Source: Litomosoides sigmodontis (Eukaryota; Nematoda; Chromadorea; Rhabditida; Onchocercidae). Taken from it: a stretch of 64,000 nt of DNA. Location of the stretch: assembly GCA_963070105.1 (NCBI GenBank), contig OY718805.1:9762652-9826651 (forward strand), given 5' to 3'. Within the stretch, counting starts at the first letter, position 1; each line of letters starts with the position of its first letter. The position numbers were made by a program, and so were the translations under genes. Shown one piece after another: positions 53,418-64,000 of the stretch. The notes under the pieces are model-generated. The model was given only the letters and a program-made list of their open reading frames with translations, ran no database searches and was not told the DNA's origin.

Positions 53418-54533
53418 CCACATCTTCTGGCTCTCTCTCCCCCCGTTAGCATTATAGCATTTTCGTCAATGAAAAGATGGAAGTTGGTAGTGTTATTGGT
53501 ATTGAAAGAATAAATGTAAATGTAAACTTTAACGAAAGCTTAAATGTATGAACTTATAAAAAGATGAATTTTATTTTCTAAAAAAGATTTTGCAATTTTG
53601 AAAAATTAATTCCAATATTTTATTTGTTTCTGATCAAATGCACTACTATGTTCTATTTTGCTTTGCATTGAAAGCGTTAATACCTTTCCATTCCTCTTTT
53701 CCTTTCCTAATTTTAAATTAGAAAGACATAAAAAAGCGTTGTGTGAGCTTCGAATCAAACTAAAATTCGTAAAATAAGCTTATTAAATATTCTTTTCTCC
53801 CCCTCTCTTCTTTTCTCCCTTATCTCTCTCTCTCTCTTCCATCAAATCACATTTTGGTAAATCAAATTTAGCACATTTGGATAAGCAAACTTTTTTTAAA
53901 TCACAAATTTGAGCTAAATTTCCATCATTTTCTTTCCCCTTCTTCTTCTTGGAAATTTTAATAAGACAGAAGTGCTACGTTAATTGTCAGTGCTTCACAA
54001 TCATTAAGCATTTTCCTATTGTTTCAATAATTTTCACAGCAATAAAAAAAAATACGCCGAAAAAGAAAGAACAAGAGAGGAGGGAGAGAGAGAGAGAGAG
54101 AGAGAGAAAGGAAGAGAGTCTGCTATTATTGAAAAAAATAAAAATTAAAATATGTTTGACAGAAGCGGAAAATTGCAAGAGAAGAAGGGAAAATGAATGC
54201 AAAACCGATGATTGCTGCCAATGCTGAGAATGAAAGAAGCCATTTAGCTTATTATATTCAAATTTGAAATTACCCATAGGAATCATAGAAGGTTGAAGTG
54301 ATGGAATTAGCACTAACAATAATCATCGATGATCAATCGTTGGATGGGAAAGGAATGGTTTTCCGCTTTTTTTTTTTCTGATAGTTTGCTGGAAAGAACA
54401 ATAGAACGTAGCATAACAATGGTTGATTGGACAGATGAAATGATACATAAAGTTGATTGAGCCATGAGAAAGTAGCACTCATTGAATTAGTTCACCCACC
54501 ACCAGAACTAATACTATTTATTCGCACACACAC

Positions 54534-54606
<73 letters not shown>

Positions 54607-55749
54607 GAATTCATTAAGGAAATTTTAAAATAAAGAAAATTTCAACTAAAACTTTTCTGCGCTCTTTTTCAACAATGTTTCAAAGTATTCTGTTGAACAG
54701 AAAAAAGAAAATTTAGCAAAATGAAGTTCATTTTTTAATCTGAAAATTTTTTAAACCATATATAGTAGGGTAGTTAAAGGGGGAAAAAAAAAGGAAATAG
54801 TTAAATCAATTAAAAATGTGAAATTGTATAACGTCAGATAATGGCGCATATTTACCAATGAAATGACCAGCAAAAGATGTGATTTATACGAAGTGTTACG
54901 AATGATTGAAATGTTATTAATTATTCCAAATTTTTTAATATTTTTCTACGCACTGAATAAATTTAATGCAAACTTTTTACGTGCAACATGAACTTATTTG
55001 CTAATAAATTCTACGTGAAAAATTGTGATAATTAGCAATTAGAAATTGCGGTAGTGAATGAGAGAAATTGAAAGATTTCGTTCTTAGACTCTATTCGTTT
55101 CATCTGATTAGAGTGAAAAAACAAAATTCGGGAATTGTAAAATGCAAAAAATATTTTCTGTTAAGGAAATAAAAGTTAAAAGTAAGACAAAATTTCTGAT
55201 CGGTCGCGAAAAAAAAAAGTGAAAGTTAGAGGAAACTTACTTCTAATCGGTGAATCAACGTGCGAAGAAGTACGACCATCTGACACCGAAGGTGATAATT
55301 CTAAAAATAAATTTAGCAATTTTGGATATTTTTTTCGCTATCAAATATTCCTCCCTGTTCAAACTGGCGCTGTTGTGGTGAAATAAATTCTCATTTATTG
55401 GTGAAAAATGAAAGCGGCAATAATTACAAACGTTCTTATTGCCTTCAGCATTTGCTAATTATCCCTTTGCCTATCTCTTCCAAATTACACTCATAATGGT
55501 AAAGTGAAATTATCTAATAAAATTCGAAACTTTAATTAATACTCGGGTAATGTGTTCGTTTAGATGGGATAATTTGATTCGTTTTTTTCTTGTTTGAAAT
55601 ATCATATATCGGATAATTGTAACAAATGATAATAACGACATGTGAAATAAAAAGGAAAAAACGCAGCTTTCAAGACAATTTCACTTTTTCCCTCTGTTTT
55701 TTCCTTTTCGATAAAAGAAAACGAAATGATAATTTAAAACACGAGAAGG

Positions 55750-55790
<41 letters not shown>

Positions 55791-57313
55791 AGGTGGAGAG
55801 AGGAAAGGGAGGAGGAAAAAAGAAAATCTTTTCGTTTCATCAGATTCGTTTTTCTTTTTCCCCCTACCTTGTTCGTCTTTACTGATAATGCCATTAGATA
55901 GACCGAAAAGTCGTCACAGGTAGTGAATCATTATCGCGATTTCCGCTTTTTCCCTCTCTCTCTCTCTCTCTCTCTTTCCCTTTTTTCCTTTCCACCTGCT
56001 CTTTCACAGTCAAGAGAATGAGATGTGTCTTCTCATTCACGTCAAAACATATCTATCAATTCTTCAGATCATTTCTATCCGTTCGCTAATTGTTTATAAG
56101 TTTATTCCAAAATAAACATTTATATAAGCATACATACATTACAGTATTATACAGTTTAACTTTAAACAAATACTGCTATCAGTATATCTTCGGGTCAAAG
56201 GTTATGCATGTATTAAGTACCGTAATATTTGCCAGTCGTATGATTAGTCCTAACTGTTCCATTGTTTTGTCTTTCCTCCTTTTTTCACTTCTATCGATGG
56301 TTAAATAATGAAAATAATACATACAGCCAATAACCTTTTACCACCATCTTTGTACCGTAATCAACAGGTATTAGTAATCTTTCATCATTGTTAGAAATGT
56401 GACATTTACCTCATATATTCTAAGTAATTAATAACAATAAATCTATCACTAATTAGAAATCATTTATAATATCAATCGCTATTTTTATTTCATTCTCTTT
56501 CTTCCTCTCTCTCTCTCTCTCTCTCCCTCCTCTAATATCAATAGACTGATAATCCAATAAGAACAAACAAACTTGACGAGTTAACGGAAAAAAAGTTAAC
56601 AAATTTAACGTCAGTTTGTATAACGAAATATTGAAAGAAATATTTTTTTGTCGTAGTGGCAAATGTCATTGTTGTTGCTATTGCAAATGCTATTACATTT
56701 AATTTATGACAGATACTGTCCGCTCATCTCACTGAGAATTTCTAATTAGTTCAATTATTATTATTTTTATCGTTTGGTTATTACTATTGTCTTCTTTTAG
56801 CAAATTATATTATTGTCGAAGAAATTTAAAAACCACAATTATTTGCATTTAACTAATTATTTTAACAATATTTTCACCCAATTTATTTTTTTTCTCAAAA
56901 AATTTCCTTATTAATCCTATTGGCTGTTTCTTTCTAATTTCCATACAAAAATGAAGATTTTAGTGAAATGACGTAGGAAAAAAGAAGTGAATTCGACCTG
57001 TTCGAGATTGTGGTGAATGATTTTGTAAGCTTTGCAAGAGCTGTTGTTGATGGAGGAAATTAGCATAGTATTGTTGCAAATGCGGATTGAACAGTGATAA
57101 TTGAGCAGCCATTTGATTCGGAAAAACGGAACTACCGGTTGTGGTAGGTGTTAGAGTCGGAAATGCTGCCGCTGCTGCCATAAAGGGTAGACCTGGAAAA
57201 GCCATGGTTGCAGCAGCTGCCGCAAATCGTTGTTTCTCCTTATCTATATCACTGGTGTTGCTACCTGTACTGCCACTGCTAGACGGTAATGAACACATCC
57301 TTGGCAATGACAT
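38693..57313 (-). CDS. RNF220-like zinc-binding protein with degenerate RING-like tail
   Basis: Seven exons join with matching phases: 56998-57313 (ATG 57311-57313), 55241-55300, 40712-40835, 40471-40592, 40115-40290, 39073-39174 and 38693-38815 (TAA), giving 340 residues. Residues 1-125 are low-complexity: a Ser/Thr run, alanine-rich blocks (FAAAAATMAFPGLPFMAAAA) and a Gln-rich helix. Then comes a compact zinc motif, GNPICILCDEKL followed by DWIEHIELE (C-x2-C with a later His), and the basic stretch REYELLRIRSNQQKRLA. Order and spacing recall human RNF220 (PICPICQVLL, then QTFLRVRANRQTRLNAR), an E3 ligase that stabilises beta-catenin. The C-terminal part has NFCRFCE and FDHPRCHDCFLKL, like a RING domain, but lacks the usual full set of zinc ligands and a final C-P-x-C. 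Assignment to RNF220 rests on remembered sequence. Ligase activity is doubtful. Confidence 0.6.
39687..39789. repeat. 51-bp tandem duplication in an intron
   Basis: Two copies, identical in this window, beginning TTGAACTTATACTAATTACG at 39687 and 39738. They lie in the intron between exons 39073-39174 and 40115-40290 of the RNF220-like gene. Confidence 0.95.
41334..41384. repeat. (GT)n microsatellite
   Basis: About 24 GT units in the giant intron. Confidence 0.95.
44279..44400. other. Exon-like island with splice signals on both strands
   Basis: The interval is much richer in GC than its surroundings. On the plus strand a polypyrimidine tract and TTCTTACAG precede 44281, and a consensus GTAAGT follows 44400, but all three frames contain stops. 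On the minus strand 44279-44383 is open in phase 1 at both ends (ARCEETSEFSSSGSEMKRQ and on), with a strong GTAAGA donor and a weaker TTTCCCGAG acceptor. Spliced into the RNF220-like gene it would match the preceding exon (ending at 55241), but would create TAG at the join with 40835. Confidence 0.35.
54524..54603. repeat. (CA)n microsatellite
   Basis: About 39 CA units with one CGCA interruption near the left end, 640 bases from the 55241-55300 exon. Confidence 0.96.
55753..55788. repeat. (GA)n polypurine tract
   Basis: About 18 GA units within a longer purine-only run, in the first coding-region intron of the RNF220-like gene. A CT tract of similar length follows near 55955. Confidence 0.95.
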
Positions 57314-57323
57314 CACAAGAAAT

Positions 57324-57330
57324 CTGAAAA
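57324..57330 (-). promoter_or_regulatory. Splice acceptor before the RNF220-like start codon
   Basis: On the minus strand ATAATTTTCAG ends 10 bases upstream of the ATG at 57313. It is either a spliced-leader site or the end of an intron after an upstream exon. The short leader is open in frame, so a further coding exon cannot be excluded. Confidence 0.6.
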
Positions 57331-58000
57331 TTATAGGAAATTTGAAATTCACCCAGATATCGATCGGCAGAAGAATGATGAGCAACGTCATTTATTCAAT
57401 TGAAATTCAATAATTTAATTTAATTTAGTTACCCGCACTTCTTATATGAATTATTCATTTCATTTTTTTGTGTCAAGCTAACGTGGAATTAATTCTTACC
57501 AATTAACTAGTTAATATTTAATTGAAAAAAAATATAGATTTGAAGCATTAAAGTTTCAACTCTACTGCATTAATTTTTACATTGAAATAAAGCCAAAATA
57601 GTAAGCATCTGAGATGAATTATATTGTTCATATCTTCTTTCATCAAATAATTATCAAAGTTTGAAAAATTTTCTGCTTCCTTCTGTAAATCAAATTTATT
57701 TTTACAGCTCTAAAATTTGAGTTGAAAATTATGCAAATAACATTATTTATAAATTATTTTAAATTAACTACTACTGAAGAAGTCAAATTTTCGCGCAAAA
57801 TTCGTAAGCGGTCAGCCAATTTCTTTCTAATAATAATTTTTTCTTTTTCTTTTCCTTTAAAATTAATTGAGTTTCAACGATTTAATTAATTTAACAACTA
57901 ATTGCTGCAATTATTTCATTTTTTTAATTGAAGTTTAAATTTTTAAGTAAATGGATTAAATTGGGAAGAATGATGTACAAAGAATGGAACATTTAGAGGA

Positions 58001-58114
58001 TGAATGAATGAATGAATGAGTGAATGAATGAATGAGTGAATGAATGAATGAGTGAATGAATGAATGAATGAATGAGTGAATGAATGAATGGGTGAATGAA
58101 TGAATGAATAAATG
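58001..58114. repeat. (GAAT)n tetranucleotide repeat
   Basis: TGAATGAATGAATGAG units with periodic GAGT or GGGT variants. Read on the minus strand it gives a repetitive SFIH frame, which is a repeat artefact rather than a gene. Confidence 0.95.
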
Positions 58115-60986
58115 GGTAGTACATTTCGTTACGCATTTCCTCACTTCTTATTCGTTAACCGAAATGCCATTTATCATTGATAGAGGAGGGATGGAAGGGG
58201 ATGGTTGTATGATTAACTAAAACGACAAGTAAGTACACCAAACTGATTTCCATTCATGTCCTCCGCTCTTCCTTCAATCGTTCCTTTTCTTCCAATTAAA
58301 AAAATATCTTAATTGGTGAAAAAAAAAAAATTTTGAAATTAAAAACCATCGTAGCAATTAATTAACTTCTTAACTCGAAGTTTAGCTAATTATTTCCAGT
58401 GGAAAATATTTTTCCTTACAATAATTATTATGTTGTAAAACGATTAGATATCATTAAGTTACTAGCGTGCGTCATTTTTTCATATCTGAATTTTTTGAAA
58501 TCTCTTCGGCTACCGATATTAAATTCAAAATATGCAATTTTTTGCGCTACTCGTCACATTATAAATACATATATCATTACGAATTAAATTGTTTGATGAA
58601 ATTTCACCATTAATTTCAATTTTAATTTTTATACTTTTTTTTACAGATAAAAAATGCTTTTTATTCACATTAAAATTCTTCTATCATAAGCAATTGGGAA
58701 CCGCAAACCATCACGTACGACTGTTCCATCTTTTTTTTTAAAGAGTTAAATTCAAAAATTAAACCATAGTTATTTTGATTATTTTTCTTTTCGAATGAAG
58801 TAAGCAAACCCAATATTTTGAATGCTTTCTAAACATTTTATGAGCTCATTGAGTTCATTTAACTTAGAAAAATTTTCGATTCCAAAGACATTTAAAAATT
58901 TACACACAAAGCAATGTTATGGTAAAGTATGACGTTTGCATAAAAGTTAAACAAAGCTTCAAAATAAAGCTAAAAAAAGCGCGCATTCTCACTTCCACTC
59001 CTTCCTTTTCTCTGAAACATATTTTATTAAGGATGGAAGTATAATGTTGCTATGAAAAAAAGAAAAGACATTTCCAATTTTGCAGAAAACTATTTGAAAT
59101 TTTATTTCATTGCATGGAAGTAGAAGAGAAAAAACGACAAAAGTACTGTGACAACTTACAGTATGCATTAACTTAAATTTCCGATTAATTTTCAAGAGCA
59201 AATTTAGCATAAACAATGGATATCAATGAGGAATGGATGAAATTCAAAAATACATTGAGGCTTTTTTGGTCAATCAAAATTAATTCAATTGCAGTAAGCT
59301 GAGATTTAAAGACTGAAATTGGCTCCTAAATTATAGTTAACACTAAATAAATTCCTCACTTGCATATAAATCGCCTAGTAATAAATCCACCAACTAATAT
59401 GTATTTATTGGCACTACTTGAGTAAATTAATTCATCGAAGTAGTAAAAATAATTTTTCATCCTTTCATCTTTTTTTTTCTTTTGTTCTTGCCGATTTGCA
59501 CGAAATATTTCTCTTTCTTTGCATAATTTGTTTTGTTTGAAACGAAGTAATATCAAACAGCGATAATGTTATTTCCCTCAAAATGAACAATTTCCATTCA
59601 AATTTAACCACCGAAATTGCCTTATTTGGCCGGAACATTTTTTATTACAACGTGAACGGAACCGAATAAGTAAATGTTAGAGTAGCTCTTTCATCTTAAA
59701 TTAAATTTTTTCATTCTTTCAATTCATTCTTTCATTACCACTCATTGCTATGCCTCTACTTGAGTGTTTCTTTTTTTGCCTATCGTTGGTTTATATAAAA
59801 TCCTACATTAATTTCATGAAATGTCCACTTTTTTAAAATTTATTTATCATATTTGTTAATTTGTTAATGAATTCATTTAACGAGGAATTAATTATACTAA
59901 CACTTACTTGTTTATTGAGTTTGTCAAAATTCTATATTTACCGATGCTAAATTTTTCAGGATTTCTTTCGAGCAAAAGAAAAATGAAGTAAAATAAAGCA
60001 TGTAAAAAGCGAAAATGTTTACCAATTTCTGAAAATGTAATTTTAAAGTTTTTCCTGAATTAATTTAATCATGCAAAGCACAATTTTATTAGCACTATTT
60101 AATTAAAAATTTTGATCTCACATTATCGTTTATAATTTGCATTTGAATAAAATCATTTTAACGTGTAATACATTGAATGCAGTAAATTTCTCTGTGTATG
60201 AATCGAAATTTTCTCGTTTACAATCTTAGGTGTATTTACGTGTTGTTTGACGCAGTCACGTCTATATACAAATTACTATATTAATACACTTAAGTGCGTA
60301 TGATTCATAATTTCCGTAAACAAATTTCACATCACAAAAATTGTAAGTAAAATCCTAACTTATCCATAATAATATGCACAAAAAAGAATGCGTGTGATAA
60401 TAGATACCGTAAAAATTTTCACGTATGTGTAATAAAAAAAATGAGTGTAACGTCAACCACCTCACCCAGAAAGACAGCAAAATTAAAATACTCTCTGTGG
60501 AAGTGATAGACAGGCATGTCGTATATGAAGCATTAGGCACAATCAAATAAGAAATGACGGGAGTGAAAAAGTTAATTTTAGACAATTACAAGAGTGTTTA
60601 GACAATAACGTTAAGAAGATATACGTTGTAATTCGTATCGTTGTAATTGTCACAAATATTCCATAAAATTTCACAACTTTAATTAAAATTATAAAAAAAA
60701 ATGAATTATGAGGAAGAGGATGATGATGATGATGATGATAAGAAGGACGGTATCAGTGATATGATATAGAGATTGTGTTGGAAATACAGATGATTATGAT
60801 AAGGATGATAATGATAGCGATTGTGATAGTGATGATAACGATGAAGATGAAGATGAGTTACAGTACTAATGAGAAGAGAAGAGTGAGTGGTAAGGTTTGT
60901 TGTCAGAACTGAAAGGGTTGAGATTTCTGAGGGAGCAGAAGTGATGATGGAAGGAGAGGAGAGAGAGATGGATGCCTTCGTCAAGT

Positions 60987-61069
60987 GACTGACTGACTGA
61001 CTGACTGACTAGCTGACTGACTGACTACACTTAGGCAGTCACTCATTCACTCACTCACTCACTCACTGA
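60987..61069. repeat. Adjacent (GACT)n and (TCAC)n repeats
   Basis: GACT units run from 60987 to 61026 with one AGCT break. After a 12-base spacer, TCAC units run from 61039 to 61069. Confidence 0.93.
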
Positions 61070-63808
61070 TTCTTCATTGGCGCAATTGTACTGCCCTATA
61101 CCAAACTGACTATTATCTATGGACAACCCCAACGCCATCTCAAACATTTCCTACCATCCCATCTTTTATCAATTCTCTCTCTCTCTTCCCTTCCCTTATG
61201 TCTTATTGTAATTTTAATTTAAATCATTAATTCTTATTTGATTAATTCTTAGGAGTAAATGTTTCACATTTTATTTATATAAATTAGATAACAAATTAAA
61301 ATGTTCATTTTTTGCTGCATTTTTTTTGCTACTATCATTATAATTCATTTCTTTCTTTCTATTTCAATATTGTTGTTAAAAGTTTTCTCTTCCTCTTTCT
61401 TTTTCTCTCTTTTCCAACTTCTATCTTTCTAAAAATTACGAGAATTGTGGTGTCTTCTCTTTTCTCTTACTTTCTTTTCGCAGAGAGGGAGAGAGAGAGA
61501 GAGAGAGAGGGAAGGAAGTATATTTTGTCAATTGACATTCTCACTCTCTAAACAACTAACTCCAAAGTGTGAGAGAGGGGAAGAGGGGAGGGTTTTATTG
61601 CTACACGAGCGGAATACATCGCCCAATCGGGTCAATCAAATTCGCTTGGAGGCGGGGTGTGTGTGATGCGCTCTCGAGTCACGATGATAATGACTGTGAT
61701 AACAAGCAGTGATAATGATGATTATGGTGTTGACATTAGTGATAACACTAACAGTGATAATGCTGAACTGATAATGACATCGGTTATAATGACCTGTATC
61801 ACATGGAATAATAGAGCATTCAATGATAGTAATTACAAAATAATTGTTTCTTCCAATTTTTCTAAATGAATTATCACTAAATAATAGCCAAATGTTAAAG
61901 GGAGTGATAAAGATGGTTACAGTAATGGTGATATTTAATTTCATATGATAACAGTATAATTACCTAAAATCTTGCTTATATGATTGTAATTTTTTCCACC
62001 AAAACATGCAAGTTTTGTTGTAAGCTTTAAATTAGTAAATCTAACTAATAGATTAATTAAAGTTCAAATAAACTTAAAATTAATATGGCAGATTAATGCG
62101 TACCAAACTATTTGTAAATGTTTGCATAAACTTTGACCTTGCGCAATGTGCAGTACGTGTGTAAATGTTTGCTGGTAGTATTTTATTTGCATAATATTGG
62201 AGGAATGAGAAAGGATTGGAATGATTCAAATAGTTTAGCAATAGCAATGATTATCGCTCCTCAATTTATTACCCTAATTTAGCGCTATTTTAAAGCAGCA
62301 GACTATTTCCAAAACATTAACGAATTTCCGAAGGAAAAAAATTTCAGTAAATTTGAGTGAAATAATGGCAATTTAAAAAATTGTAATTAATTAAATAATT
62401 AATTTTCTATTTATCCGACGTCATCACCGGTTGTAAATGCAATAACTCACCTATTCCGAATATTATAAAATGATAGGATTATTATGGGTTCGGTTGTCTA
62501 TTATTATCTTTTGAAGTGCTGATATCCATAATGCTATTGTTAGCGATACAGTCATGGTGATAGTAGTAGTTAGATACAAAATGTTTTCCGTTTTGGTCCT
62601 TCTCTCTCTCTACCTCTCCCCCTCCCACAATGAGGCAAATCGATGTTTCCGTAAATTTTAATTGCCATACTGTTGTTTTTTTTTTTCATTTACGAAGGCA
62701 TTTAAAATTCATTTTGAAAATTTAAATAGCCTGTCAATTGTGTGAAATGGAAGAAGCTTGATAATGCCATATTTATGGATGAAATAACGGGCATTATTAG
62801 AGTGAAATGAAAGGTATATTTTATTTCTTTCAACTGAAATTGGCATTTTTCAAGTTTTTTCCTCCTCTTCTTCTTCTGTCATATTAAAAATTGCCATCGA
62901 AATTGAGAATGGAAACGGAGAGGTTGTGGATCGTCTCCCAACCAACCAAGCAACCACCACCAACAGATCACTTCGTCCCTTTGCCTTAAACAGAAAACGA
63001 ATTCCAATCCATCGAGAATGATCGTTACGACTCACTCAATTCCTTTTCGTCAAATCTTTTGTATGCGACGATATTCATTTCTATCATTCAATGCTATGTT
63101 TTATTATTCTCTCCTCTTCTATAGATGTGTATGTGCGTGTCTGTCTGTCTCTGTCTGTCCCTGTCTGTGTGTGTGTCATTTTGTCTTCATTCTTTTCAAT
63201 CATTCATAGAGCAGGAACTTTTAAAGGTATGAGAAAATGCGGGAGTGTATGGAGGCAGTAGTTGGAACCAATGAGGTGAGTGAGATAGGAAGAGAGGATG
63301 GTGATTTGAAATATTTCAAACTGTATTCAAATTCAATTTAAATGATAATTAAACTCTATTCAAGATGTGTGCAATTAAAATTAATTGATTCGTCGACGTG
63401 TACACCAAAATGAAAGCTCTTAGTAAATTAACATATACTGTCAGTGAAAGAATTAATTTCAAATTCTCCTCCATTCCTTTTTTTTTCTCATTGTATTTCT
63501 GCTGCGCTTGCTGTCTGAAAATGTTTGAAACAGTATGTTTCAGCAAAAGGAGAATTGCCTTTTTAATTAACTGCTTAAAATTAGCTATTTTAATATTTAA
63601 TTCCAAATATAGGTCCGAATTTTTAATTATAGCATGAATTGTTTTACTGAAATAATGCAAAATGTTTCAGGGTGTCCGCTGGGAAGTTACAAAATCAAGT
63701 GAAGCATTATACATAAGTGGAAAAAGTAAAATGAATTGCATCTATGATAACAATAACAATAATAGTAGTAATTAATATCTAATAATTTAATAATGATAAT
63801 AATAATAA

Positions 63809-64000
<192 letters not shown>

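Larger units (their letters stand above)
40836..55240. other. Giant intron (14.4 kb) of the RNF220-like gene
   Basis: Between the exons at 40712-40835 and 55241-55300 no other confident coding exon was found on either strand. The interval is rich in AT and in simple repeats: GT at 41334-41384, CT/GA tracts near 41590, 42078, 43660, 50683, 53190, 53390 and 54082, and CA at 54524-54603. One exon-like island at 44279-44400 is listed separately. A GC-richer patch at about 45560-45730 has no convincing frame. Confidence 0.6.

Noticed and set aside
57956..58144. 62-codon minus-strand frame made of SFIH repeats
   Set aside because: It is the translation of a GAAT tetranucleotide repeat.
63670..63780. 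Plus-strand open stretch after a TGTTTCAG acceptor near the right edge
   Set aside because: It runs straight into AAT repeats, and no donor or family resemblance supports an exon.

Overview
The window is intron-rich, AT-rich DNA from a nematode. The muscle myosin gene is closest to UNC-54 of C. elegans among sequences I can recall. Introns have GT/AG borders with TTTCAG-like acceptors, and several candidate start codons lie 0-23 bases after such an acceptor, as expected with spliced-leader trans-splicing. Base composition and intron sizes of a few hundred bases would suit a clade III (spirurid or filarial) worm, but the species cannot be fixed from sequence alone. No bacterial, viral or CRISPR features were seen.

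Layout. From 1 to 10.2 kb, plus strand: glycogen debranching enzyme (AGL), 28 exons, with its N-terminus off the left edge. From 12.07 to 12.80 kb, minus strand: a complete two-exon ELOF1 (Elf1) gene. From 15.3 to 18.1 kb, minus strand: one or two unrecognised genes with short repeated helix-rich modules that loosely resemble LOTUS/Egalitarian winged helices, and with an odd exon-phase pattern. From 19.7 to 20.4 kb: a composite repeat made of hairpins, flanking direct repeats and a 43-bp tandem array. From 24.55 to 37.15 kb, plus strand: a complete 16-exon sarcomeric myosin heavy chain gene of about 1972 residues. From 37.78 to 38.69 kb: a long 13-bp AT minisatellite lying exactly between two convergent genes. 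From 38.69 to 57.31 kb, minus strand: a seven-exon gene for a 340-residue protein resembling RNF220, spread over 18.6 kb with a 14.4-kb intron. From 57.3 kb to the right end: no gene recognised, many simple repeats, ending inside an AAT array.

The genes do not form an obvious pathway. AGL acts in cytosolic glycogen breakdown, ELOF1 in transcription elongation, the myosin in body-wall muscle, and the RNF220-like protein probably in nuclear or ubiquitin-linked regulation. Exon borders were derived by reading the splice sites and checking that phases agree. For AGL, ELOF1, the myosin and the RNF220-like gene every junction is phase-consistent. The most interesting items are the RNF220-like protein with an apparently degenerate RING tail, the composite repeat at 19.7-20.4 kb, the possible alternative first exon at 16.07-16.41 kb, and an exon-like island inside the giant intron at 44.28-44.40 kb.
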